A stretch of 36,342 bases of DNA from JBKJML01 sp046596415 (lineage in GTDB: Bacteria > Actinomycetota > Thermoleophilia > Gaiellales > Gaiellaceae). A program made the position numbers and the translations under genes. Shown piece after piece: positions 1 to 7,932 of the stretch (position 1 is the stretch's first letter; each line of letters begins with the position of its first letter). The stretch is from NCBI GenBank assembly GCA_046596415.1, contig JBKJML010000172.1, forward strand, positions 1 to 36,342. Direction: 5' to 3'. The notes beneath the pieces are model-generated. The model searched no databases. It saw nothing but the letters and a program-made list of their open reading frames with translations, and had not been told where the DNA came from.

Positions 1-714
1 CTCGTCGGCGGCGCCTACGTCGTGATCGATCGCGAGGGGCGGCGTGGGGCGACCGTGCGGTTTCCGACCGACGACGAAGCCCTGCGCCGCCGCCTCGAGT
101 ACGTGAACCCCATCGCCCATTCGACGGTCGTCTTCCGCCGGCGGGCCTACGAGGAGGCGGGCGGGTACCGCCTCGACGAGTTCGAGGACTACGACCTCTG
201 GCTGCGGATCTCGGAGCGCCATGAGCTGGCGACGATCGGCGAGCCGGTGCTGCTGGTCCGCCATCACGCGGGGCAGGCATCCACGGCTCGCGTGGAACGG
301 CAGGTCCTGACCGGGCTCGCGATCCGCGAGGCCGCCAAGCGGCGCCGCGTGGGAGCGCCCGATCCGCTCGACGGAGTGGCGACGGTAACCGTTGAGCTCG
401 TGCGTGGGCTCGGGGTGTCGCAGAAACGCATCGACCGTGGGGTGGCCGACCACCATCTGCACTGGGCAGTCGAACTGGCGACTGCGGGCGAGGATGAGGC
501 GGCGCAGCGCCTGCTTGAGGGGGCGAGAGCCCACGGTGTGGACGTATCCCGCCGGGGGCTGGCTGCCCTGGTCGCCCTTGGGCGGGCAAAGGCCGCCCTG
601 CGCGAGCGCCGTCGGCTCGCTGCCGCCGCCGAAATCGTGCGTGCGCTCGCCAGCGACCCGCGCGTCGTGACGGCCCGGCTTCGACGCGCGGCGAGCGGGT
701 GGCGAGCGGGTTGA
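1..714 (+). CDS. Family 2 glycosyltransferase, C-terminal part (5' end outside window)
   Basis: The frame is open to base 1, so only the last 237 residues are visible and the GT-A nucleotide-sugar-binding half lies upstream. The visible part has the acceptor-side landmarks of GT2 enzymes: NPIAHSTVVFRR (from visible residue 36) and FEDYDLW (61-67), the conserved ED-x-DLW block, followed by the usual GEPVLLVRHH strand. From about residue 115 it becomes an Ala/Arg-rich, probably helical tail like that of the other GT2 at 19026. It should transfer one sugar onto a lipid-linked intermediate at the cytoplasmic membrane. The GTG at 22 is internal, not a start. It ends 16 bp before a convergent glycosyltransferase gene. 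Family is clear; donor and acceptor are unknown. Confidence 0.85.
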   Translation, partial: LVGGAYVVIDREGRRGATVRFPTDDEALRRRLEYVNPIAHSTVVFRRRAYEEAGGYRLDEFEDYDLWLRISERHELATIGEPVLLVRHHAGQASTARVERQVLTGLAIREAAKRRRVGAPDPLDGVATVTVELVRGLGVSQKRIDRGVADHHLHWAVELATAGEDEAAQRLLEGARAHGVDVSRRGLAALVALGRAKAALRERRRLAAAAEIVRALASDPRVVTARLRRAASGWRAG

Positions 715-730
715 ACGACCCCCGGCTCGC
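702..730. terminator. Possible bidirectional terminator hairpin
   Basis: GCGAGC (702-707) and GCTCGC (725-730) form a 6-bp stem, extended by GGG/CCC with a one-base bulge, around a 10-nt loop. It spans the stop of the upstream + gene and ends right at the stop of the convergent - gene, where a shared terminator would be expected. There is no T-run, and short GC stems occur by chance at this base composition. Confidence 0.3.
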
Positions 731-1939
731 CTAGGTCGAGGCAGTCTCACGGATCGGCGCGCCCGTGCTGACGCGCCAGGTTGCGATCACGCGATGGATC
801 GTGGCGCCGATCGCCGGGATCGTGACCCCGAGATCGAAGAAGAGCCGCGCCCGCTCCGAGGCTGCCAGGCCGAAGCGCTGCTCCTTCTCCGGGTCGGCCA
901 GCAGCTCGCAGACTGCCTGCCCGACCGCGTCGGCGTCGCGTTCGACGTAGACCCCCGAATGGCCGTGGACGAACGCGTCGAGGTTGCCTTCGATCCCTGT
1001 CGCAACCACCGCTTTGCCGCACACCATCGCCTCGAGCAGCGCATGTGCGAACGCCTCCGTCTTCGACGGGACGACGACGATGTCCATCGCGTGGATCCAG
1101 TCGTAGACGAACGGTGCCGGGACGAAGCCCGGTCGAACGAACGCGTCCGTGAGGCCGAGCTCCGCGATGTGCTCGATCACCCGCTGCTCGAAGGCGTGAC
1201 TCTCCGGTTGCCCGTCCAGGACACCGCCGATCAGGAAGAACCGCGCGTCGGGATGGCGTCGAGCGACGACCGCCGACGCATCCACGAACAGCTCGTGCCC
1301 CTTGCGAGGGTCGTACGCGGCGACCATGCCGATCTTAGGGCCTGGCCCCTCGACTGGCGAAGGGCCTGCCGGCGCGTCGACGACCGCCGCCGTGTCGATC
1401 CCGTTGTGGACGACCGTGATGGCGTCGTCTTCGATCCCGAACCGCGAGAGCATCTCCGCCACCGCGGACGAGCTCGCGATGAACTGGTCGGCCGTCCGGG
1501 CGAGCAGGCGGATGTAGATGTGCGCGCCCCAGCGGGGCGACTGGATCGACATCCCGATCACATGCACGATGCTCGGAACTCCCAGCCTGCGCGCCGCGAG
1601 ACCGCCGGCGAAGATCGCCTCCGACGTCGAGTAGACGGCGAGCGCCGACGACTCCCGGCCGATCCGCTCGATCTCCCGCGCGGCACCGGCGTGGCGCCGG
1701 AAGAAGCCGACGAGGCGGGCCAGGTTCATCGTGCGCGGGAACGTCCCCAGCCCCTCGAGCACGCGGATCTCGACGCCGAGCTCCTGCAGCCCGGGGGTGA
1801 TCCTCGCCCGGGGCGGAACGACGCAGATCGGGTCGTAGCCGGCGCCCACCGCGGCCCGGCAGACGTGCTCGAGTGTCTGCGGGGGGCCGTACTCGACCCG
1901 GTAGGGCGAAACGACGATGATCTTCCCCTTCGCGGTCAT
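731..1939 (-). CDS. Family 4 glycosyltransferase
   Basis: A 402-residue GT-B retaining glycosyltransferase. The acceptor half starts KIIVVSPYRVEYGPPQTLEHV. The donor half contains VVHNGID (the N-G-I/V-D hinge typical of GT4), GMVAAYDPRKGHELFVDA and, near residue 292, TEAFAHALLEAM. That last motif is the E-x7-E pair that contacts the nucleotide sugar. The ATG at 1937-1939 overlaps the TGA of the upstream GT4 gene by 4 bp (ATGA), implying translational coupling. The frame stays open about 500 bp further upstream, but that part is Arg-rich shadow of the neighbouring gene. Length is normal for the family. It probably adds one residue to a lipid-linked repeat unit in the cytoplasm; specificity cannot be read from sequence. 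Confidence 0.9.
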   Translation of the reverse strand: MTAKGKIIVVSPYRVEYGPPQTLEHVCRAAVGAGYDPICVVPPRARITPGLQELGVEIRVLEGLGTFPRTMNLARLVGFFRRHAGAAREIERIGRESSALAVYSTSEAIFAGGLAARRLGVPSIVHVIGMSIQSPRWGAHIYIRLLARTADQFIASSSAVAEMLSRFGIEDDAITVVHNGIDTAAVVDAPAGPSPVEGPGPKIGMVAAYDPRKGHELFVDASAVVARRHPDARFFLIGGVLDGQPESHAFEQRVIEHIAELGLTDAFVRPGFVPAPFVYDWIHAMDIVVVPSKTEAFAHALLEAMVCGKAVVATGIEGNLDAFVHGHSGVYVERDADAVGQAVCELLADPEKEQRFGLAASERARLFFDLGVTIPAIGATIHRVIATWRVSTGAPIRETAST

Positions 1940-3156
1940 CGACCCGCGAGCAGACGGTCGTAGAGCTCCATCACGCGCTCGGTGTTCCGCTCCGCGCTGA
2001 ACAGCGCCTCCGCGTGGCGTCGCGCGTTCTCGCCGAGCCTGCCGCGAAGCTCGGGGTCGCCGATCAGCTTCTCGAGCGCCGCTGCGAGCACGTCGGGCGA
2101 GCGGCGTGGAATGAGGAACCCCGTCTCGCCGGGGATCAGCAGACCTGCGCCGTCGAGCGATCCTGAAGCGACGATCACGCGGCCGCACGCAGCAGCCTCG
2201 ATCACCGGGCGACCCAACTCGGGGCCGCGGGACGGAACCACGACGACGTCGCTTGCCCGGTAGAGAAGCGGTGTGTCGGCGGTGAACGGCACGAACCGCA
2301 CCGCGTCGTCCAGGCCGAGTTGGGTGACGAGCAGCTTCGCCTCGCGCTCGTGGTTGCGAGCGAGGCCGAACATCTGGAGCGTCCGACCGAAGCGCGTGTC
2401 GAAGAATGGGTCGCCGCGGACGTCGCCGCCGACGATCAGGTAGCACGCCTCGACGCCACGGCTACGCAGGAGATCGGCGGCCTGGATGAACTCGCGAAAG
2501 CCCTTCGACGGGTAGATGAAGCCGAAATACGAGATCACCGGCAGGTCGGCCGGCAGGCCGAGTGGAACTCGCGCGGACGCCGCGTCGCCCGGCGCGAACC
2601 GCTTCAGGTCGACCGGGTTCGGCACCACCTCCGCAGCGACCGAGAACGATTCGGCAACGTTCTCGTTGATCGCGATCGATACCGTCGCAAGTCGGTTGAT
2701 CAGCCTTCGGATCAGCCGCGAGCGCCGGTCGCCGCCCCCATGCGGGAGCGCCGACCGGAGATGCCAGACGACCGGGATCCCCGCCCGGTGGGCGAGCCAC
2801 GCGGCCGGCAGCAGCGGTGAGTCGTTGAGGTGCACCAGCGCGAAGCGCTCCGACCGCAGCGTGCGTTGGAAGGCGCGCACATGGCGTGGCAGATGGGCGA
2901 GCTCGCGTCCGAAGAGCAGCCAGCGGCGGCCGCTGTACGTGCTCGCCCAGATATGCGTAAAACCCGCCACCGGGCCTGTGTGCACGGTTGCCGGTGCGGT
3001 CCGGAAGAGCTCCGCAGCCGGGCCTGGCGGGCAGTAGACGTGCGGCTCGAAGCGATCGCGGTCGAGCTTCTCCAACAGGTAGAAGAGGCTCGTCGGCGCT
3101 CCGCCGAGCTCGGGGCGATGGTGGACGAACAGGATTCGGGCGGGGCCGTCGGCCAT
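1936..3156 (-). CDS. Family 4 glycosyltransferase, first gene of a two-gene unit
   Basis: A 406-residue GT-B protein. The N-terminal acceptor domain begins ILFVHHRPELGGAPTSLFYL (a GG-x-P/E loop). The interdomain segment has VVPNPVDLKRF, and the donor domain has SYFGFIYPSKGFREF and VVVPSRGPELGRPVIEAAACG. The acidic pair in that last block is spaced E-x6-E, one residue shorter than the usual E-x7-E; the family assignment is otherwise firm. The ATG lies 10 bases downstream of a TACACT hexamer on the minus strand, opposite the promoter of the Wzy-like gene. The following GT4 starts inside its stop codon. The two enzymes are likely made together and act in sequence on the same glycan. Confidence 0.88.
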   Translation of the reverse strand: MADGPARILFVHHRPELGGAPTSLFYLLEKLDRDRFEPHVYCPPGPAAELFRTAPATVHTGPVAGFTHIWASTYSGRRWLLFGRELAHLPRHVRAFQRTLRSERFALVHLNDSPLLPAAWLAHRAGIPVVWHLRSALPHGGGDRRSRLIRRLINRLATVSIAINENVAESFSVAAEVVPNPVDLKRFAPGDAASARVPLGLPADLPVISYFGFIYPSKGFREFIQAADLLRSRGVEACYLIVGGDVRGDPFFDTRFGRTLQMFGLARNHEREAKLLVTQLGLDDAVRFVPFTADTPLLYRASDVVVVPSRGPELGRPVIEAAACGRVIVASGSLDGAGLLIPGETGFLIPRRSPDVLAAALEKLIGDPELRGRLGENARRHAEALFSAERNTERVMELYDRLLAGR

Positions 3157-3166
3157 GGCGCGGCGC

Positions 3167-3172
3167 AGTGTA
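3167..3172 (-). promoter_or_regulatory. -10 hexamer TACACT for the 3156-731 unit
   Basis: TACACT on the minus strand fits TANNNT and ends 10 bases before the ATG at 3156, predicting a transcript that starts at or a few bases before the start codon. No convincing -35 is visible. Confidence 0.5.
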
Positions 3173-3210
3173 CGCGTCGTTCGCGGTCCGCTTCCGGGCG
3201 AGACTGGCTA

Positions 3211-3216
3211 TACGAT
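3211..3216 (+). promoter_or_regulatory. -10 hexamer TACGAT, near-leaderless promoter
   Basis: TACGAT, inside TATACGAT, lies 8 bases before the ATG at 3225. Transcription would start at or within a base or two of the start codon. No Shine-Dalgarno sequence fits in the gap, and no clear -35 is seen. Confidence 0.6.
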
Positions 3217-3224
3217 CGGGGCGC

Positions 3225-4943
3225 ATGCTCGCCCGCGTCCCGCCCCGCCTGCACGGGTTCGTGCGACCCGTCGTCTTTGCGGTCGGCGGCCTTCTGGCCT
3301 TGGCAGTGGCGGCCGCGGCACCGTCGACCATGCTGCTGCCCGGCCCGCATGGCCTCGTGGAGACGCTCGTCGCCGCGGCGGCCCTCTACGTCGCTTTCGC
3401 GGTCGGCGTGGCCCGTCCGCTCGAGTCGTTGTACGGCCTCGTGCTCCTGACCGTCGTCGAAGGCGCGATCCGCAAGTGGATCGTCAACGACATCACGATC
3501 TTCCTGCTCAAGGACATGCTCGCGCTCGGGATCTACGCCGCCGTTCTCCCGGCGGCCGCCCCGAGAGCGCTCCGTCGCCCCTGGTGGTTCGTCGTCCCTC
3601 TGGCAGCAATCGTCGGGCTCGCCGCCGTCTCGGCGCCGCTCACCGGCTCGGTCTCCCAGGCGGCAGTCGGTCTGCGCTCGTACGTGATCTATCTGCCGCT
3701 GCTCTGGGTCGCACCGCTCCTCCTGACGACCCGGCGACGGGTAGGGGTGCTGCTCGCCGGTTTCCTCGCGGTGGGCGTGATCGAGGCGCTCTTCGCAATG
3801 GTGCAGGCGCTCGCAGGGCCCGGCGTGCTCAACAAGCTCGTCTCAGGCGCCCTGCCCGCGATGATCACCCTGAACGGCGCCGAATACATTCGGCCGACCG
3901 GAACGTTCATGCAGACAGGCGTGACGGCCGCATTTCTCTTCTTTGCCGTCCTCGTAGCCCTCGCGGTGGTCGCGACAGGCCCGGGCCGTCGTCTCCGGAG
4001 CGCCGGCTTCGCTGCCCTCGCCCTGCTCATGTGCGGTGTGGTCTACTCCGCCGCCCGCTCACTCCTCGGCAGCCTGCTTGTCCTGACCGTTCCGGCCATC
4101 GCCTATCTGGTGACCCGCCGCCGCTTCGCGAGCGCACTCGGGATTCCGGTTGCCTTTGCGGCCGGTCTCGTCCTCGTGCTCCTCGTCGTCCCGCCGGTGC
4201 GCGACCTCGGCCAGCGATCGATTGAAGGGCTTCAGGATCGCGACCTCGCCAAGGTGGTCGTCGAGCAGGTCGACGGTCGCAGGACGGTGATTCGGATCGA
4301 GCGGGATGCGCTCGCACGCCTGGGCGAGTGCGATGCCCGTCTGAAAGCAAAGCGCACCGACGGCACCGATGTCGTCGTGCGGGTCGCCAGACCGTGCACC
4401 GGCAAGCGTCCCACGCGGGTGGCGTTCGAGCCCGTCGAGAAGGAAAACACCGCTCCGGCCGGAGGCTTCCTCGGCCGGGCCGCCGACTTCAACAAGGCCG
4501 GCGACTACCATTTCGGGATCTGGGACGGCCGGATTCGCCCCCAGCTCAGGCTCATCGCCGATCAGCGCCTCGTCGGTCACGGCACCGGGACGATGTCGCT
4601 CGGCTCGGGCTACGCGGTCGAGACCGTGTCGTTCCAGGGTGAGGGCATGTACTCGAAGCTCGCCTGGGAGCTCGGGCTTCCCGGGTTTGTGCTCTTCGCC
4701 TGGTTCCTGGTGGTGCTGCTCGTGCTCGCGGTCAAGGGCGCATTGCGCGCGCGAGACTGGGAACGCCCGGTCGCGGCCATCGCAATCGGCACAGCCGCGT
4801 TGATGCCCACCTGGTACCTGTTCACGTTCGCGCTCGACTTTCCGATCGTCGGCATCTCGGGCTACCTCTTCGCAGGCTGCGCGATCTGGTACGCCGTCAG
4901 GCCGGCGGACAGCGACGCAGCGCGTCCTCGATCAGGCTCGTGA
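3225..4943 (+). CDS. Wzy/O-antigen-ligase-like polytopic membrane protein
   Basis: A 572-residue protein with many hydrophobic helices. It would polymerise or ligate lipid-linked glycan units at the outer face of the cytoplasmic membrane. It has the pattern RKWIVNDITIFLLKD (from about residue 83) and LVGHGTG (about 450). Both recur in the second Wzy-like protein at 28048 (ANDVALFFVKD and LVGHGTG), so the two are paralogues. Between helices, about residues 328-445, lies a hydrophilic segment with beta-rich character and two cysteines (C369, C391), probably an enlarged extracytoplasmic loop. The ATG at 3225 is chosen because a TACGAT hexamer lies 8 bases upstream and the protein then begins just before its first helix; the longer open frame upstream is antisense to the GT4 gene. 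The last 47 bp overlap the convergent GT4 gene. Polymerase versus ligase cannot be decided. Confidence 0.8.
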   Translation: MLARVPPRLHGFVRPVVFAVGGLLALAVAAAAPSTMLLPGPHGLVETLVAAAALYVAFAVGVARPLESLYGLVLLTVVEGAIRKWIVNDITIFLLKDMLALGIYAAVLPAAAPRALRRPWWFVVPLAAIVGLAAVSAPLTGSVSQAAVGLRSYVIYLPLLWVAPLLLTTRRRVGVLLAGFLAVGVIEALFAMVQALAGPGVLNKLVSGALPAMITLNGAEYIRPTGTFMQTGVTAAFLFFAVLVALAVVATGPGRRLRSAGFAALALLMCGVVYSAARSLLGSLLVLTVPAIAYLVTRRRFASALGIPVAFAAGLVLVLLVVPPVRDLGQRSIEGLQDRDLAKVVVEQVDGRRTVIRIERDALARLGECDARLKAKRTDGTDVVVRVARPCTGKRPTRVAFEPVEKENTAPAGGFLGRAADFNKAGDYHFGIWDGRIRPQLRLIADQRLVGHGTGTMSLGSGYAVETVSFQGEGMYSKLAWELGLPGFVLFAWFLVVLLVLAVKGALRARDWERPVAAIAIGTAALMPTWYLFTFALDFPIVGISGYLFAGCAIWYAVRPADSDAARPRSGS

Positions 4944-5928
4944 AGCGGGCGCCGATCGCCTTCCAGGAGGCCTCCTCCTCGTAGAGCGAACGGCCTGCCG
5001 CCCCGACGTCGTCGGCGTCGGTTGCAAGCGCTTCGACGATCGTCCGGGCGAGCCCTTCAGGATCGCGGGGGGCGACGAGGAGGTTTATCCCGGCCAGGAG
5101 CGGCGGCGAAAGTCGCGCGCTGTCGTAGGCGACGACCACCGCTCCGTGGCCGAGCGCTCCCGCCAGGCCGCCGCTTCCAAGCGACAGCGTCTCCGTGTAG
5201 GTGCTGACGAACACTCTCGTCGCGGCCAGCCGGGCGGCCACCTCCGCCGCCGTGAGCGCCCCCGTCAGCTCGACCGGGGAGCCGAGCGCCAGCGCGAGGT
5301 CGCGAATGCGGGCAGCGGCGGCCGGGTCGCCGCTCGGATCGCCAAGCAAGACGAACCGAGCAGCCGGGAGCTCGGCCGAGACGAGCGCTGCGGCGCGAAC
5401 GAGCGTCTCCAGATCGCGCAACGGATGAGGGAGCCCGAAGGTCGCGACGAACGGCTCGCCTGGGCGCTGCACCGCGTCGCGCGGGACCGGGACGTTCGGC
5501 CCGACGGCGACGACGGTCGCAGGCGGCGCTCCCGGCGCCAGCGCGGCGAGCGCACGGGCGCGGGCGTCGTCACTGGCCACCACGGCGCTGCTCGCGCGCA
5601 CGAGCCGTCGGTGCGCCCATGCCTGGAGGAGCCCGAAGCCGCGCATCCGTAAGCGGCGGTCGGGAAGCACGAACACCTCGTGGAAGACCGTGATCAGCGG
5701 CCGTCCGTGGCGCGACAACGCGCGGGCTTCGCGCACCGCTCGCAACCAACCCAGGTGGACACCGGCACCGTAGGGCGTGAAGTTGAGGATCGCCAGCTCG
5801 TGGCCGCCCGGAGCGCCGACCGCGAAACCGCGGCGCTCGAGCTCCTCGCCGAGGAGCCGGGCGTAGTCCGCCACCCCGGAGTGGCCCGAGGAGGGAGGCG
5901 CCGTGACGGCGATCCGGATGCCCGTCAC
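4897..5928 (-). CDS. Family 4-like glycosyltransferase lacking the second active-site Glu
   Basis: A 343-residue GT-B protein, rather short for GT4. The N-terminus reads IRIAVTAPPSSGHSGVADYA, the GxADY loop seen in many GT4 acceptor domains. The middle has VVAVGPNVPVP and VATFGLPHPLRDLETLVRAA, and the donor domain has FVLLGDPSG and TYTETLSLGSGGLAGALGHG. In that last block the first glutamate is present, but the position where GT4 enzymes carry the second Glu of E-x7-E is glycine. It may bind donor differently or have lost activity. The GTG at 5926-5928 overlaps the TGA of the upstream GT-C gene (GTGA). Its 3' end overlaps the convergent Wzy-like gene by 47 bp. Confidence 0.8.
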   Translation of the reverse strand: MTGIRIAVTAPPSSGHSGVADYARLLGEELERRGFAVGAPGGHELAILNFTPYGAGVHLGWLRAVREARALSRHGRPLITVFHEVFVLPDRRLRMRGFGLLQAWAHRRLVRASSAVVASDDARARALAALAPGAPPATVVAVGPNVPVPRDAVQRPGEPFVATFGLPHPLRDLETLVRAAALVSAELPAARFVLLGDPSGDPAAAARIRDLALALGSPVELTGALTAAEVAARLAATRVFVSTYTETLSLGSGGLAGALGHGAVVVAYDSARLSPPLLAGINLLVAPRDPEGLARTIVEALATDADDVGAAGRSLYEEEASWKAIGARFTSLIEDALRRCPPA

Positions 5929-7730
5929 CGAGCCGACCCCGCGACCGTGAAGACGAGCATCGTCTCCGGCGGGCCGAGCTCGTCACGCGTCCGCGAGTAG
6001 ACCTGGTGGACGACGACGCGCGCCAGTGGGCGCGCGCCCACGTACCGGAGCTGCTCGACCCGCTGGAGGCTCGTCGATGCCACCGCCACATGTGTGGGTC
6101 GCAGCCGCGCGAAGAACCGTCGCGTCTCGGCACGACCCGCGTCCTTCGGGAGCGCCTCGAGCGTCCAGCTCTGCACGTCGCGGTCGACGTACAGCGTGCC
6201 CCCCTCATAGAGGACCCGCGCGTCGGCCGGCAGATGGTCGTTCAGCCAGCGCGCCCCTTCGTAGTAGCTCGCCTTGCGGGCCAGGAACGCATCCGCGGAC
6301 GTCCGGCCCGCGACGACTGGCGCGAACTGGGATGCGTACACGGCAGTGATCCCGAGGCCGGCGACGAGTGCCGCAGCCGTCACTGTCACGGCGGCGAGAC
6401 GCCCGAGCGGGCCGCGCGCGGCGACAGCGAGGATGCCGACCGCGGCCAGCACGGCGAGTGGCGCGGTGAGCGGCAGCAGGTAGCGGGCCTGCTGCGAGGA
6501 GAGAAACCAGGCCCCCACGTACAGCGCCGACGCGACGAGGACGACCGACGCTGTTCGCCGCGCCGGCCTGTTCAGCAACGCGAGCGGTGCGAACATGAGA
6601 TACAGCGGCGAGACGAAATCTCCACGGTCGAAGAGATCGCCTTTGGCGAGCAGCCGGAACGGCAGCAGCAGCGCGTCCAGCGGCCCCCGGCCCGCGCCGT
6701 ACCCCTCCAGGATCTGGCGGCGCGACTCCTCCGAGGCGGCGTTCGGGCCGCCCCGCAGGAGCGGGAAGAATGGGTCGCCCGTCTGGATCGCGTTCTTCGC
6801 GTACCAGGGCAGCGCGACAAGCAGCGCCGGGAGGCCGAACGCGAGCGCTGCGCGACGGTCGAGTCGCTTGCGTGCGGCGAGCGCGCCGCCGAGGACGAGC
6901 GCGGCCGCCGTCGCCACGCCGACGTACTTGATCCCGGCCCCCGCCCCCGCGAAGACGCCGGCGAGGACGAGCGAGGCGATGCTCCCTTCGCGGATGAAGC
7001 GTGCAAGGTTCCAGGCCGCGAGCGCGAGCACGAAGGCGAGGGCCGGCTCGACGAACGTCGACGTGGCGGCCCAGGCCATGAACGGCTGGGCGAAGAAGAT
7101 CGCCGCGGCCAGCACGGCGACGCTCCGGCCGGCCAGCCGTTCAGCGGCGGTTGCCACGGTCGCGAGTGCCGCCAACGCCAGCAGCAGCGGCGCATAGGCT
7201 CCCTGGACGTAGTCCCAGAGCAGGTTTCCGTCGAGCATCAACATCTCGACCGTGAACGGCTGGTACGTCGCCCAGCTCCACGACAGCTCGCCGATCGAGT
7301 GGGTGCGCTCGAAGATGGCCGGCGCCGCGGCGTGGTAGTTGAGCGCGTCCTGGGACGAGATCGGGGCGGCGGTCGCGAGGACGTCGACGAGCACGTAGAC
7401 CGCGACGAGGCCGACGAGCGCGAGCTCCCAGCGCGGCCAGCTGCGGAAAGACGGCAGCCGTGCTCCGCTCGCGAGCCGTCGCGCAGCGACCGCGCCGGCC
7501 GCGGCCGAGACGACGAAGACCGGTACGTAGACCGAGGTTCTGGCCAGGCCGCCGAGCCCGGCCGCAGCTGTGAGGAGCGCGAAGCCGACCGCACCCGCAC
7601 CAAGCCGGTTCAGCCCGTCGAGCGCGCGGTCACCGGTCGGGCCGGCCGGGCGGAGCAGGACCGTCCCCAGGCCGAGCCAGGAGAGGGCGGTGAGCGCCGC
7701 GAGCGCGACATGTGCGAGCGAGCCGCCCAC
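5925..7730 (-). CDS. GT-C-type integral membrane glycosyltransferase (PMT/ArnT-like)
   Basis: A 601-residue protein with about a dozen hydrophobic helices and a soluble C-terminal domain of roughly 120 residues. The first large outer loop contains SSQDALNYHAAAP. An equivalent ADALRYHLELP occurs in the paralogue at 34499, as does a shared WYAKNAIQTGDPFFP / WYVKNALVTGNPVYP block. GT-C enzymes use a polyprenyl-phosphate sugar and transfer outside the membrane, with an acidic residue of the first loop as catalyst; the conserved Asp in DALxYH is the natural candidate. The GTG at 7728-7730 follows the stop of a 32-residue membrane peptide by 7 bp, and a GT4 gene starts in its own stop codon. A role in adding side-branch sugars after flipping is likely but inferred. 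Confidence 0.82.
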   Translation of the reverse strand: MGGSLAHVALAALTALSWLGLGTVLLRPAGPTGDRALDGLNRLGAGAVGFALLTAAAGLGGLARTSVYVPVFVVSAAAGAVAARRLASGARLPSFRSWPRWELALVGLVAVYVLVDVLATAAPISSQDALNYHAAAPAIFERTHSIGELSWSWATYQPFTVEMLMLDGNLLWDYVQGAYAPLLLALAALATVATAAERLAGRSVAVLAAAIFFAQPFMAWAATSTFVEPALAFVLALAAWNLARFIREGSIASLVLAGVFAGAGAGIKYVGVATAAALVLGGALAARKRLDRRAALAFGLPALLVALPWYAKNAIQTGDPFFPLLRGGPNAASEESRRQILEGYGAGRGPLDALLLPFRLLAKGDLFDRGDFVSPLYLMFAPLALLNRPARRTASVVLVASALYVGAWFLSSQQARYLLPLTAPLAVLAAVGILAVAARGPLGRLAAVTVTAAALVAGLGITAVYASQFAPVVAGRTSADAFLARKASYYEGARWLNDHLPADARVLYEGGTLYVDRDVQSWTLEALPKDAGRAETRRFFARLRPTHVAVASTSLQRVEQLRYVGARPLARVVVHQVYSRTRDELGPPETMLVFTVAGSAR

Positions 7731-7737
7731 GAACGGG

Positions 7738-7836
7738 CTAGCCGAGGCCGGCGGTGCGATGAAGGAGTTGCCACGCGTACAGGATCGACGCCACGGCGAG
7801 CCAGGCGAGTGCGGCCCAATAGGCGAAGCGCGACAT
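7738..7836 (-). CDS. Small single-helix membrane peptide (32 aa)
   Basis: This ORF encodes 32 residues starting MSRFAYWAALAWLA and ending LLHRTAGLG. Residues 5-24 form one convincing hydrophobic helix, with Arg/Ser before it and His-Arg after it. Support for a real gene: the ATG lies 8 bases downstream of TAGAAT on the minus strand, the same arrangement that marks most other first genes here. The peptide would therefore be the first product of the transcript that also carries the GT-C and GT4 genes, and its stop is only 7 bp before the GT-C start. It matches no family I recognise. It could be a small partner or stabiliser of the GT-C enzyme, or a leader ORF that sets translation of the next gene. 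It is below the size cut-off of most gene callers. Confidence 0.6.
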   Translation of the reverse strand: MSRFAYWAALAWLAVASILYAWQLLHRTAGLG

Positions 7837-7844
7837 CGCGCACG

Positions 7845-7850
7845 ATTCTA
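7845..7850 (-). promoter_or_regulatory. -10 hexamer TAGAAT for the small-peptide/GT-C/GT4 unit
   Basis: TAGAAT on the minus strand ends 8 bases before the ATG at 7836, giving a leaderless or nearly leaderless mRNA. It is the best evidence that the 32-residue ORF is the true first gene of this unit. Confidence 0.6.
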
Positions 7851-7862
7851 CGGCCGGTGTCG

Positions 7863-7881
7863 TAGCGTCGGTGTGTAGGCT
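7863..7881 (+). promoter_or_regulatory. Candidate -10 hexamers TAGCGT and TAGGCT for the flippase gene
   Basis: Two TANNNT hexamers lie here (7863-7868 and 7876-7881). Either would give the flippase mRNA a leader of about 45-60 nt. That differs from the leaderless units, and a weak purine-rich GGGGAAGG stretch (7922-7929) sits just before the GTG start at 7933. Which hexamer is used cannot be told. Confidence 0.35.
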
Positions 7882-7932
7882 CGCGGCCGATCTCGGCTGG
7901 GCAATCTCGAAGCCTCGAAGCGGGGAAGGTGA

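Noticed and set aside
691..711. Tandem GCGAGCGGGT copies at the end of the first gene
   Set aside because: Two 10-bp copies inside codons of a Gly/Ala/Arg tail; explained by composition.
6006..7865. A 619-codon plus-strand open frame antisense to the GT-C gene
   Set aside because: Charged low-complexity translation without motifs; the opposite strand encodes a clear membrane glycosyltransferase.
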